From: an uncultured Dysgonomonas sp.
GTDB lineage: Bacteria > Bacteroidota > Bacteroidia > Bacteroidales > Dysgonomonadaceae
NCBI GenBank assembly: GCA_945292135.1
Contig: CALYRA010000095.1
Coordinates: 1-6,131 of the forward strand
Length of the DNA stretch: 6,131 bases
Direction of reading: 5' to 3'
A program made the position numbers and the translations under genes. The stretch's first letter is position 1. The number at the start of each line of letters is the position of its first letter. Positions 1-6,131 of this stretch are shown here, one piece after another. The notes below the pieces were generated by a model that was given only the letters and a program-made list of their open reading frames with translations, was not told the DNA's origin and did not search any database.

Positions 1-346
1 TATTTACATTATTAAATATTATATGCCCACAAACAGCTAATCCGGCAAGAGCAATCAATCCCGAAATAATCATTCGCTTTGGTTTCTCAAATCTAATTTC
101 TTCTCCGGGATTATGAGTAAGGAAAATGGAGAATATGAATAATACCATAATACCTCCCGCATAAACTGCGACTTGAGACGCCGCCAGGAAATGATATTCC
201 AATAATAAATAAAGTCCTGCGGTTGCTAGCAATACAAATAGCAAATATACAGCTGAGCGAATAATGCGCTGAGTCGTAACTGCCATGATGGAGAAAAAAA
301 CAATGATAATTGCTAGAATCGAAAATACTACCTGTTCTGTTGTCAT
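1..346 (-). CDS. nuoJ: NADH-quinone oxidoreductase subunit J (NuoJ), N-terminal part, cut by window edge
   Basis: This is a membrane subunit of the complex I proton-pumping arm (ND6 homologue). It starts at an ATG at 344-346 and stays open to base 1, giving 115 codons of a protein that usually has about 165-185, so the C-terminus lies outside the window. The translation begins MTTEQVVFSI and shows hydrophobic segments at about residues 5-23, 30-50, 57-77 and 92-112. Residues 62-70 read YAGGIMVLF, the NuoJ signature around the third helix, which in solved complexes carries a pi-bulge that rearranges during turnover. Glu50 lies just before it in the usual place for a conserved acidic residue. 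It follows nuoI by 30 bases and belongs to the same operon. No Shine-Dalgarno sequence is seen. The family call rests on the motif, the hydropathy pattern and the gene order. Confidence 0.93.
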   Translation of the reverse strand, partial: MTTEQVVFSILAIIIVFFSIMAVTTQRIIRSAVYLLFVLLATAGLYLLLEYHFLAASQVAVYAGGIMVLFIFSIFLTHNPGEEIRFEKPKRMIISGLIALAGLAVCGHIIFNNVN

Positions 347-376
347 AATATCTAGATGTATCTCTATCGTTATTTT

Positions 377-1105
377 TTATTCTTTTTCTTTGCTCTCATC
401 TGTCTTCTTTTGTTCGACAGAAGTTTGTTCCTCTTTTTTGATTTCATTCAAAGCCACATCCGTAGCACGCTGATTTGTTGTTTCTTTCTCAGCTTTTTCG
501 ATAGCTACCGTATCTTCTTTCTGAACAGGAACTTCTGTTTTTGGAGCTATTGCTGTACCTTCTTCTTTTGTTGGAACTTTTATGTTTTTTGCATTCTCTT
601 TTTCTACCGAACCGGTTTCAACTGAAGGTTTAGGTTCTTTCTTCTTTTCACGAAGTTTAGACCCCTCTTTATTAAGTTTTTCGGTTAATTTACTTTTTGT
701 AAATAAAGCATTTTCAAACTCATTGCTGAATACTATCGCATTAGAAGGACATGAAAGAACACACAGGTTACAAAATGTACACCTGCCTAAATTGTAAGTA
801 TATTCCGCCAATATTTTTTTCTTTTTTCCATCTTCAGTTTGAATCACTTCCGATTTAACGGAGATTGTTCCATTCGGACAATTCATCTGGCAAATACTGC
901 AAGCTGTACACGCATGCTCATTATTTTCGTCATGGGGCATAGTCAAATTGCCTCGTACTCTCGGCGGAATAACAAGCGTTTTTCTGTTTTCAGGGTATTG
1001 CTGAGTAACTTTCTTTGTAAAAAGTTCTTTCAGCGTAACGTTCATCCCTATCAGCAAGGATTTGATACCACGAAATAAACCTGAGAAATATTGAGAAACA
1101 GTCAT
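377..1105 (-). CDS. nuoI: NADH-quinone oxidoreductase subunit I (NuoI), 8Fe ferredoxin-type, with long charged C-terminal tail
   Basis: NuoI carries clusters N6a and N6b, which pass electrons along the peripheral arm to N2 in NuoB. The 242-residue product has an amphipathic N-terminus (about 1-30) of the kind that lies on the membrane surface. Two complete Cx2Cx2CxxxCP motifs follow: Cys66, 69, 72, 76 (CTACSICQMNCP) and Cys109, 112, 115, 119 (CTFCNLCVLSCP), so both [4Fe-4S] clusters should form. The ferredoxin fold ends near residue 135. Residues 136-242 are a Lys/Glu/Thr-rich, probably disordered tail with no cysteine; common NuoI proteins are about 150-180 residues and lack it. It starts at an ATG 24 bases after nuoH and precedes nuoJ by 30 bases. 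The subunit identity is firm; the role of the tail is unknown. Confidence 0.96.
   Translation of the reverse strand: MTVSQYFSGLFRGIKSLLIGMNVTLKELFTKKVTQQYPENRKTLVIPPRVRGNLTMPHDENNEHACTACSICQMNCPNGTISVKSEVIQTEDGKKKKILAEYTYNLGRCTFCNLCVLSCPSNAIVFSNEFENALFTKSKLTEKLNKEGSKLREKKKEPKPSVETGSVEKENAKNIKVPTKEEGTAIAPKTEVPVQKEDTVAIEKAEKETTNQRATDVALNEIKKEEQTSVEQKKTDESKEKE
380..700 (-). other. Low-complexity charged tail of NuoI with a degenerate tandem repeat
   Basis: Codons 136-242 of nuoI encode a tail dominated by Lys, Glu, Thr, Ser, Ala and Val, with almost no aromatic residues and no cysteine. Within it, residues 177-191 (VPTKEEGTAIAPKTE, bases 533-577) and 192-206 (VPVQKEDTVAIEKAE, bases 488-532) line up as two adjacent 15-residue units with six identities. 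The end (about 221-242) is almost wholly Lys/Glu/Gln/Asp/Ser/Thr. The reading frame stays open and ends in TAA just before nuoJ, so this looks like an authentic extension rather than a frameshifted end. Disorder and any binding role are inferences. Confidence 0.8.
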
Positions 1106-1129
1106 TTTTATTATAAATCTGTTATTTTA

Positions 1130-2257
1130 TTAATATAACCAATCTTTTAATGTCCATCCACACAATACGCAAATAACCATAAGGATAAGATTTACCATAT
1201 TGATTGGCAACATATACTTCCATTCCAATGTTAATAGCTGATCGATACGAAGACGTGGAAATGTCCATCTTACCCAAAGGCTTAAGAATACAAGGAACGC
1301 AGCTTTTCCAAAGAACCAAACGTATGATGGTATATAAGCCATGACAGTATTAAATGTTTCTCCAAAGCTTTCAATTTGTATCGGTTGCCATCCTCCCAAG
1401 AAAACAGTTGTACCAATGGAAGCTATGATAAACATATTCAAATATTCAGCTAAATAGAAGAATCCGAATTGAAGTCCCGAATATTCGGTATGATAACCCG
1501 CTGTTAATTCGGATTCGGCTTCAGGCAAGTCGAAAGGTCCACGGTTTGTTTCGGCATGTCCCGAAATCAAATAAAGGACAAATGCTATTATTGCAAAAAT
1601 ATGTCCATTGAAAAGATTCCATTGTGCTAAATATTTTTGACCTTCTACGATTTCAGATAATTGCATAGATCCTGAAAGCACTACTACCGTTAACAATGCC
1701 ATTGCCGCAGATAATTCATAACTTACAAATTGCGCACCGCTTCGCATTGCTCCTACCATCGAATATTTATTATTACTAGACCATCCTGCCAATAATACTC
1801 CAATGATACCAAGTGATGATACCGCAATTACATAGAAAACTCCGATATTAAAATCAATAGCTTGTAAATTTTCACCGAATGGCATAGCGCCAAATGTCAA
1901 CATAGATGCGCCAATAACAAAGAAAGGTGCTAAATAAAATAAGAATTTATCTACGTTATCAATATGAATAATCTCTTTAATCAAGATTTTAATCATATCG
2001 GCAAAACTTTGTATCAAACCCCATTTACCTACACGGTTGGGACCGTAACGGCATTGAAAGAATGCTGTAATTTTACGTTCGGCATATATCAAGGCTAACG
2101 CTATAAGGGCATAAGCCGTTAGTAGGGCTAATCCTACCAAAACACATTCAATAATAACAACAGCCATTGGTGACAACCAGTCGCACTCACTCAGAAAAGT
2201 ATGAATTAAGCGCAATATATTCGGACTGTCTATCGGGTTAGTATTTAATAATGACAT
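1130..2257 (-). CDS. nuoH: NADH-quinone oxidoreductase subunit H (NuoH)
   Basis: NuoH (ND1 homologue) is the membrane subunit that, with NuoB and NuoD, builds the quinone chamber and connects it to the proton channels. The 375-residue product has about eight hydrophobic segments. Near residues 59-75 is the family signature [17 protein letters not shown], followed by a conserved AD-x-IK-x-L-x-KE stretch to about residue 95. Near 236-250 is [15 protein letters not shown], leading into AGYHTEYSG, the acidic cytoplasmic loop next to the quinone entry. The C-terminal [13 protein letters not shown] motif is also present. I chose the ATG at 2255-2257; an in-frame TTG at 2273-2275 would add six residues but has no supporting ribosome site. 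The gap to nuoCD is 41 bases, which is exactly where nuoE, nuoF and nuoG sit in the E. coli order. Confidence 0.96.
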   Translation of the reverse strand: MSLLNTNPIDSPNILRLIHTFLSECDWLSPMAVVIIECVLVGLALLTAYALIALALIYAERKITAFFQCRYGPNRVGKWGLIQSFADMIKILIKEIIHIDNVDKFLFYLAPFFVIGASMLTFGAMPFGENLQAIDFNIGVFYVIAVSSLGIIGVLLAGWSSNNKYSMVGAMRSGAQFVSYELSAAMALLTVVVLSGSMQLSEIVEGQKYLAQWNLFNGHIFAIIAFVLYLISGHAETNRGPFDLPEAESELTAGYHTEYSGLQFGFFYLAEYLNMFIIASIGTTVFLGGWQPIQIESFGETFNTVMAYIPSYVWFFGKAAFLVFLSLWVRWTFPRLRIDQLLTLEWKYMLPINMVNLILMVICVLCGWTLKDWLY

Positions 2258-2298
2258 ATCTATTTTGAATATCAATTTATCAATTTGATGTTTTTCTA

Positions 2299-3927
2299 TT
2301 AACGATCTATATCCGGAATTACATAATCCATCGAACCTCCGATAGCAATAAAGTCTGAAACTTTTTCGCCTTTCGATATCAACGGCATAACTTCTACCAT
2401 CGTCATAGATGGCGAACGGAAGTGTAAACGATATGGTGTTTTATCTCCGTGACTTTCGATGAATACGCCAAATTCGCCACGTCCAGTTTCGACACGTTGC
2501 CAAAACTCACCTTCGGGAAGCTTGATAATAGCTTTTGTTTTCGCTTGAAAATCTCCCTCCGGCAATGGAAGTAATTGTTCTATAATTTTAAGCGATTCTT
2601 CCATTTCATCTAAACGATTCAGATAACGCGCATAAGAGTCACATTCGTCACGGACAATCACATTAAATTCTACTTTATCATATATAGAGTATGGACAATC
2701 GCGACGCATATCGACATTAATGCCCGAACCTCGTCCCACAACGCCTGTTACTCCATAAGATATAGCTTCATCTTTAGGCAAGATTCCAACGCCTTTCATA
2801 CGTCCCAGCGCAATAACATTATGTGTGAATAGGCGTTCATATTCTTTCAACGCTTTACGCATAATAGGTATAAACGCTTTTACATCTTTTTCTAAATCGT
2901 CGTAAACATCAAACATAACTCCCCCTATTACATTGTAATTTGGCAAGAAACGTCCTCCCGAACTTTTTTCAAATATATCCAAGATGTATTCACGTTCACG
3001 AAATCCATATATAAAGGCTGTCGTACTACCCATATCATTACACATAGCAGCCCATGCAACCAAGTGTGAAGCTATACGTTGCAACTCATCCATAATAACC
3101 CGGATATGTTCTGCTCGTAATGGTACTTCGATTTCAGCGGCTTTTTCGATACACATACATAATGCGTGACGATTGATTTGCGCTGATAAATAGTCGAGGC
3201 GGTCTGTAAAATGTAATATTTGAGGATAAGTAAGATTTTCGCTTAATTTTTCAATTCCACGATGAATGTAACCACTAATAACATCCATATTTTTGATGAT
3301 TTCGCCGTCCAATACTGTACGGAAGTGCATCACACCGTGTGTAGAGGGGTGTTGTGGTCCTATATTGATAATGTAATCATCGGGTTCGAAAAGGCAGTAT
3401 TTTTCTTCTTTAATATTTCCGTCGGCATCACGGGTAATACGCAAAGATTGGTCGATAATTGGTTTGCTTTCAATGTCAACAGGGTTTAAAACAGGATTTG
3501 AATCGTAATCTTTACGTAATGGATATCCATCCCAATCCTGATTCAGAAAAAATTTACGCATGTCGGGATTATTCACAAAACGAATACCAAACATTGCATA
3601 AACTTCGCGTTCATTAAAATTAGCGGTTCCCCAAAGATCGGTAACGGAATCCAGTAATGGATTTACTTTATCTGATGTCGCAGTTTTAAGAACAACTTCG
3701 CGAGTCATATCTTCTGTCGAAGATAGAAAATAAACAACACCTAATTTATCGCCATAATCAACTCCAAGCAATTGAGCAAGGAAATCAAAATTAGATTCTT
3801 TATTCTCTTTAAGTTCTTTCGCCAGTTGATGTAATTTGTCAGGTTCTACGGTTACTGTCAATTTTTGCTTTTCTTCGATGACTGCTTCCGGAACAGTTGA
3901 CAATATTATCTTTTTGATATTTTCCAT
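2299..3927 (-). CDS. nuoCD: Fused NADH-quinone oxidoreductase subunit C/D (NuoCD)
   Basis: This is a fusion of the 30 kDa (NuoC) and 49 kDa (NuoD) peripheral-arm subunits, 542 residues from the ATG at 3925-3927. The NuoC part is about residues 1-145, with the signature [12 protein letters not shown] (106-117) and [11 protein letters not shown] near its end. A linker of about 35 residues leads to NuoD, which opens with [12 protein letters not shown]. His197 in that motif and Tyr246 (TDRLDYLS) match the pair that binds the quinone headgroup in characterised complexes. The end, [13 protein letters not shown], is the normal NuoD C-terminus. The same fusion occurs in E. coli at about 600 residues; the shorter length here is mostly in NuoC. 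An in-frame TTG three codons upstream is less likely as the start. The gene lies 23 bases after nuoB. Confidence 0.96.
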   Translation of the reverse strand: MENIKKIILSTVPEAVIEEKQKLTVTVEPDKLHQLAKELKENKESNFDFLAQLLGVDYGDKLGVVYFLSSTEDMTREVVLKTATSDKVNPLLDSVTDLWGTANFNEREVYAMFGIRFVNNPDMRKFFLNQDWDGYPLRKDYDSNPVLNPVDIESKPIIDQSLRITRDADGNIKEEKYCLFEPDDYIINIGPQHPSTHGVMHFRTVLDGEIIKNMDVISGYIHRGIEKLSENLTYPQILHFTDRLDYLSAQINRHALCMCIEKAAEIEVPLRAEHIRVIMDELQRIASHLVAWAAMCNDMGSTTAFIYGFREREYILDIFEKSSGGRFLPNYNVIGGVMFDVYDDLEKDVKAFIPIMRKALKEYERLFTHNVIALGRMKGVGILPKDEAISYGVTGVVGRGSGINVDMRRDCPYSIYDKVEFNVIVRDECDSYARYLNRLDEMEESLKIIEQLLPLPEGDFQAKTKAIIKLPEGEFWQRVETGRGEFGVFIESHGDKTPYRLHFRSPSMTMVEVMPLISKGEKVSDFIAIGGSMDYVIPDIDR

Positions 3928-3950
3928 TGAGTTCAAAATAATATCAAAGG

Positions 3951-4538
3951 TTATTTCTTTTTGTTCTTTTTGTTCTTATTATCTACTTTAAATATAAAGC
4001 GTTCCATTTTCACTTTACGTTGAAGTTGCATCAAACCATAGAATAAAGCTTCTGGTCTGGGTGGACACCCCGGCACATATACGTCAACAGGTACTATTTC
4101 ATCTACGCCTTTTACAACATGGTATGAGTTAACAAATGGCCCTCCCGATATGGCGCAACTTCCCATCGCAACCACATATTTAGGTTCAGCCATCTGGTCG
4201 TAAACACGTTTTAACAGCGGCGCCATTTTATGGACGATAGTACCTGCAACAATCATCACATCTGCCTGACGCGGACTGTTTCGAGTAACTTCCATTCCAA
4301 AGCGGGCTAAGTCGTGACGAGCAGCAGCTGCAGCCATAAATTCTATACCGCAACAACTGGTCGCAAAAGCTAGAGGCCAAAGTGAATTGGAACGTCCCCA
4401 GTTGATCAGATCGTCTAATACGCCAACAACCAGAGGAACACCATTCGCGCGTAATTCTTCTACGTATTTTTCAAGGTATTCCGTATCCTTAAATTCTTCG
4501 TTAGGTATTCCCTTTATATAAATATTTTTTACTTCCAT
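3951..4538 (-). CDS. nuoB: NADH-quinone oxidoreductase subunit B (NuoB)
   Basis: NuoB holds cluster N2, the last iron-sulfur centre before quinone. The 195-residue product has all four ligands: the tandem Cys62-Cys63 ([10 protein letters not shown]), Cys128 ([11 protein letters not shown]) and Cys158 (VPGCPPRPE). Conserved stretches [13 protein letters not shown] and [15 protein letters not shown] lie between them. The start is the ATG at 4536-4538, chosen because AAAGGAG lies seven bases upstream; an in-frame TTG at 4557-4559 would lie upstream of that site and add seven residues. The start overlaps the end of nuoA by 10 bases, suggesting translational coupling. The C-terminus is a short lysine-rich run (KNKKNKKK) encoded by a small tandem DNA repeat. 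Identity is firm. Confidence 0.97.
   Translation of the reverse strand: MEVKNIYIKGIPNEEFKDTEYLEKYVEELRANGVPLVVGVLDDLINWGRSNSLWPLAFATSCCGIEFMAAAAARHDLARFGMEVTRNSPRQADVMIVAGTIVHKMAPLLKRVYDQMAEPKYVVAMGSCAISGGPFVNSYHVVKGVDEIVPVDVYVPGCPPRPEALFYGLMQLQRKVKMERFIFKVDNKNKKNKKK
3954..3977 (-). repeat. In-frame 9-base tandem repeat coding the Lys/Asn tail of NuoB
   Basis: On the coding strand the unit AAGAACAAA occurs twice back to back (3960-3968 and 3969-3977 as complement), followed by a partial AAGAAA just before the stop codon. Each unit encodes Lys-Asn-Lys in frame. Because the unit is a multiple of three, gain or loss of copies would only change the length of the basic tail. Two and a half copies is a small array, so chance in AT-rich DNA is possible. 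Confidence 0.6.
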
Positions 4539-4879
4539 TCCAAAGCTCCTTTCTTCCAAGCGTAGGCCAAGCCCAATCCTAAAAACAATAAGAACAATAA
4601 TATACTGATTAATCCTGATATTTCAAGTTGACGAACGACTGTTGCCCAAGGAAATAAAAATATAGCTTCGACATCGAACATCAAATAAAGGATAGCATAC
4701 AGATAATATCCTACTTTGAACTGCATCCAAGATGTTCCGTGAGTAGGGATACCACATTCGTACGGCTCTCCTTTTTGAGAATTAAAAGATTTAGGCGATA
4801 CAAGCAGCGCTATGCCGAGACCGGCACACACCAAAAATATTCCTGTTAAGAATACGGTTATAAAAAGAGAAGAATCCAT
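4529..4879 (-). CDS. nuoA: NADH-quinone oxidoreductase subunit A (NuoA)
   Basis: NuoA (ND3 homologue) is a small three-helix membrane subunit next to NuoH whose first loop reaches the quinone site. The 116-residue length is normal for the family. Hydrophobic helices lie at about residues 5-28, 57-79 and 87-108. The first loop carries EPYECGIP (38-45); Cys42 corresponds to the ND3 loop cysteine used in mitochondria as a marker of the active/deactive state. The second helix carries [12 protein letters not shown] (68-79), with the conserved Asp69 and Glu71 implicated in coupling. It starts at an ATG with no Shine-Dalgarno sequence, as is common in Bacteroidota. It is the first gene of the nuo operon, about 105 bases after the predicted transcription start, and overlaps nuoB by 10 bases. 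Confidence 0.97.
   Translation of the reverse strand: MDSSLFITVFLTGIFLVCAGLGIALLVSPKSFNSQKGEPYECGIPTHGTSWMQFKVGYYLYAILYLMFDVEAIFLFPWATVVRQLEISGLISILLFLLFLGLGLAYAWKKGALEWK
4546..4553 (-). promoter_or_regulatory. Shine-Dalgarno site for nuoB inside the end of nuoA
   Basis: On the coding strand, GAAAGGAG ends seven bases before the nuoB ATG at 4538. It decides the start: it serves the ATG, and not the in-frame TTG at 4559 that lies upstream of it. None of the other complete nuo genes in the window shows a comparable site, so nuoB may be initiated independently as well as by coupling to nuoA. Confidence 0.65.
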
Positions 4880-4911
4880 AAATTTATCTTAATGAATTTA
4901 TTCCACTAAAT

Positions 4912-4969
4912 AAAATACAGACAATTGATTTTCAAGATTTTGAGAAAATATTTATTGGTACTGTATTTT
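4912..4969 (-). repeat. Inverted repeat in the nuo transcript leader
   Basis: AAAATACAG at 4912-4920 and CTGTATTTT at 4961-4969 form a perfect 9-base inverted repeat with a 40-base gap. In the minus-strand RNA this could close a long stem around an inner small hairpin at about 4929-4946 (UCAA/UUGA core with an A-U extension and one bulged base). Both lie between the predicted transcription start and nuoA, about 33 bases before the ATG. It does not resemble a terminator, having few G-C pairs and no following U-run, and I do not recognise a known riboswitch. It may be a leader structure or chance in AT-rich sequence. Confidence 0.4.
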
Positions 4970-4988
4970 TATGATCTGATAATTTGCA

Positions 4989-5019
4989 CAAAAGTAAGGT
5001 TTTATTTCATTTTTGCAAA
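4989..5019 (-). promoter_or_regulatory. Predicted nuo operon promoter, Bacteroidota type
   Basis: On the minus strand a -33 box TTTG (5016-5019) is followed by exactly 19 bases and a -7 box TACTTTTG (4989-4996). This fits the consensus TTTG-N19-TAnnTTTG recognised by the Bacteroidota primary sigma factor. Transcription should start near 4982-4984, leaving a leader of about 105 bases before nuoA. It begins about 46 bases after the glycosyltransferase stop, so nuo has its own promoter even if some read-through occurs. I see no intrinsic terminator between that stop and this promoter. Confidence 0.75.
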
Positions 5020-5039
5020 AAATAGGAAGCAAATATTTG
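5010..5039. promoter_or_regulatory. Palindrome pair at and just upstream of the nuo -33 box, possible operator
   Basis: TTTTTGCAAAAA (5010-5021) is a perfect 12-base palindrome that covers the -33 box of the nuo promoter. Nine bases further upstream lies CAAATATTTG (5030-5039), a perfect 10-base palindrome. Symmetric sites in these positions could bind a dimeric regulator that blocks or recruits RNA polymerase. Both are A/T-rich and short, so chance is a real alternative, and no known regulator consensus is claimed. Confidence 0.3.
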
Positions 5040-5065
5040 TAGATTGTTAACTGAACTTTGCAAAA

Positions 5066-6004
5066 TTAAGCTTTTTTTTCAGTCTCCCGAACTATATAAA
5101 TTGGTCTACGCTTGGTTTCGAGGTACGTTTTTGACAGATATTGCCCAAGTATTCCCAAGCAAAATAGCTGTATTCCTCCTATAAAGAAGATGATACAAAT
5201 CTGTGAAGGATATCCTTGCACGTCATCTCCCCAAATAAGGGTTTTAGCTATAATGATACAAATCATAATGAAAGAAATAAAACAAAACAGGATACCAAAT
5301 CCTGACGCTATATATAATGGTCGGGTAGAAAAGGCTAAAATACCTTCGATAGAGTAAAGAAACAATCCTATAAATGACCATTTAGTTTGTCCTGCTACAC
5401 GTTCTACGTTTTCGAAAGAGATCCATTTAGTATTGAAGCCAACCCAGCCAAATATACCTTTTGAGAAGCGGTTATATTCTGACAACTCGAGGATAGCCTC
5501 AACCATCTGACGCCGCATGAAGCGAAAATCGCGCGCGCCATCTACAACTTCGGTATCAGATATTTTATTCATTAATTTATAAAATCGCTTGGCAAAGAAT
5601 GATCGCACAGGTGGTTCTCCTTTGCGATTGACACGACGCGTAGCCACGCAATCATATTCTTCGTCTGTACTGAGTATCTGATACATGTCTTTGATCAGTA
5701 TGGGTGGATCTTGCAAATCAGCATCAATAAGAGAGATATAATCACCTGTCGAATTTTTCAAGCCGGCATATATAGCCGCTTCTTTTCCAAAGTTTCGCGA
5801 AAAAGAAACATAACGCACGCGTTCATCTTGTTTTCTCAACGCTTTTATTACAGAGAGGGTTTTATCTTTGGAACCATCGTTAATGAAAACAAATTCAAAT
5901 TCCTGATCAGGCATGTCAGAAGTTAGTTTCACCAGTTCTTCATATAAAAATGGCAAAGCTTGTTCTTCATTATAGCAAGGAATGATAACTGATATTTTAT
6001 CCAT
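5066..6004 (-). CDS. Family 2 glycosyltransferase, polyprenyl-phosphate sugar transferase type (GtrB/ArnC/DPM1-like)
   Basis: Such enzymes move a sugar from a nucleotide donor to polyprenyl phosphate on the cytoplasmic face of the inner membrane, supplying lipid-linked sugar for envelope glycans. The 312-residue product has an N-terminal GT-A domain: IIPCYNEE (7-14), NDGSKDKT (42-49), SRNFGKEAAIYAGL (69-82) and the metal-binding DADLQDPP (94-101, Asp94 and Asp96). The DFRFMRR stretch (159-165) and GQTKWS (205-210) are also typical. Two C-terminal membrane helices follow (about 231-254 and 266-288), then a basic end (LETKRRPIYIV) as in GtrB-like proteins. The ATG is at 6002-6004, about 16-20 bases from the predicted transcription start. 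Which sugar it uses cannot be read from the sequence. No functional link with nuo is evident beyond adjacency. Confidence 0.9.
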   Translation of the reverse strand: MDKISVIIPCYNEEQALPFLYEELVKLTSDMPDQEFEFVFINDGSKDKTLSVIKALRKQDERVRYVSFSRNFGKEAAIYAGLKNSTGDYISLIDADLQDPPILIKDMYQILSTDEEYDCVATRRVNRKGEPPVRSFFAKRFYKLMNKISDTEVVDGARDFRFMRRQMVEAILELSEYNRFSKGIFGWVGFNTKWISFENVERVAGQTKWSFIGLFLYSIEGILAFSTRPLYIASGFGILFCFISFIMICIIIAKTLIWGDDVQGYPSQICIIFFIGGIQLFCLGILGQYLSKTYLETKRRPIYIVRETEKKA

Positions 6005-6027
6005 AGTTGTTCAAACCAATATGACTA

Positions 6028-6058
6028 CAAATTTATATTCTTTTTATTCTTAGGCAAA
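6028..6058 (-). promoter_or_regulatory. Predicted promoter of the glycosyltransferase gene, Bacteroidota type
   Basis: On the minus strand, TTTG (6055-6058), a 19-base spacer and TAAATTTG (6028-6035) match TTTG-N19-TAnnTTTG with the same spacing as the nuo promoter. The expected transcription start near 6020-6024 leaves a leader of only about 16-20 bases before the ATG at 6004. The glycosyltransferase can therefore be transcribed apart from whatever gene lies upstream. Confidence 0.7.
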
Positions 6059-6097
6059 GAAATTATCTTAGAACATGTTTAAAATAGAAAAATGCAA

Positions 6098-6130
6098 TCA
6101 TTTACCTCCTTCTATTGGATTAGTTTGTTT
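6098..6130 (-). CDS. Possible C-terminal end of an upstream gene, cut by the right edge
   Basis: One minus-strand frame is open from the right edge for ten codons (KQTNPIEGGK) and ends in TGA at 6098-6100. The other frames entering here meet stops or offer no better end. In many Bacteroidota a small DUF4199 membrane protein gene precedes a glycosyltransferase of this type, and a polar Lys/Asn/Pro/Glu end would suit it, but ten residues cannot establish that. The fragment could equally be noncoding. Confidence 0.25.
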   Translation of the reverse strand, partial: KQTNPIEGGK

Positions 6131-6131
6131 A

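Noticed and set aside
356..625. Plus-strand open frame rich in Phe, Leu, Cys and Ser that looks like a small membrane protein
   Set aside because: It is the complement of the Lys/Glu-rich NuoI tail; AAA/GAA-type codons read backwards give Phe, Ser and Leu. nuoI is clearly the real gene here.
2258..2275. TTG start that would lengthen NuoH by six residues
   Set aside because: An ATG lies shortly downstream, TTG starts are uncommon, and the extra residues have no ribosome site or family support. The similar TTG extensions of nuoCD (3936) and nuoB (4559) were rejected for the same reasons; the nuoB one also lies upstream of that gene's Shine-Dalgarno site.
5061..5068. TAATTTTG on the minus strand as a second -7 box for nuo
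   Set aside because: It matches TAnnTTTG, but no TTG or TTTG lies 19-21 bases upstream, and it overlaps the glycosyltransferase stop codon. The site at 4989-5019 is complete.
5041..5085. Possible intrinsic terminator after the glycosyltransferase
   Set aside because: The T-run at 5071-5078 lies on the plus strand, within the lysine codons at the gene's end. No G-C-rich hairpin followed by a U-run exists on the transcribed strand.
5112..5926. Plus-strand open frames inside the glycosyltransferase gene
   Set aside because: They are antisense to well-conserved glycosyltransferase motifs, have no recognisable domains and no promoter of the local type.
6072..6079. AACATGTT palindrome as an operator for the glycosyltransferase
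   Set aside because: Only eight bases, isolated and not placed on the promoter boxes; expected by chance at this base composition.

Overview
The window looks like chromosomal DNA from an AT-rich member of the Bacteroidota, most likely order Bacteroidales. Three things point there: a nuoA-B-CD-H-I-J gene order with no nuoE, nuoF or nuoG; two excellent matches to the Bacteroidota promoter (TTTG, 19 bases, TAnnTTTG); and nearly all starts lacking a Shine-Dalgarno sequence. Genus cannot be fixed from the sequence alone.

All recognised genes lie on the minus strand, so transcription runs from high to low coordinates. At the right edge (6098-6130) is the possible last ten codons of an upstream gene, then a promoter (6028-6058) and a complete polyprenyl-phosphate type family 2 glycosyltransferase (5066-6004). 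A 186-base gap (4880-5065) holds a second promoter (4989-5019), several short palindromes and an inverted repeat in the transcript leader. Then come nuoA (4529-4879), nuoB (3951-4538), fused nuoCD (2299-3927), nuoH (1130-2257), nuoI (377-1105) and the first 115 codons of nuoJ (1-346, cut by the left edge). Spacings inside the nuo cluster run from a 10-base overlap to 41 bases, so this is one operon that continues past the left edge, presumably into nuoK, L, M and N.

The encoded proteins form the quinone-reducing and connecting part of respiratory complex I. NuoB (cluster N2) and NuoI (clusters N6a and N6b) keep all their iron-sulfur cysteines, NuoD keeps its quinone-site histidine and tyrosine, and NuoA, H and J are membrane subunits. 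The NADH-oxidising module (NuoE, F, G) is missing where it normally sits between nuoCD and nuoH, so the electron donor is probably not NADH bound by a standard NuoF. This 11-subunit style is known in Bacteroidota, but its donor remains poorly defined. The most unusual feature is a charged, low-complexity tail of about 107 residues on NuoI, the subunit nearest the exposed electron entry point. I see no mobile elements, CRISPR arrays, RNA genes or clear intrinsic terminators, and no convincing wholly new system.
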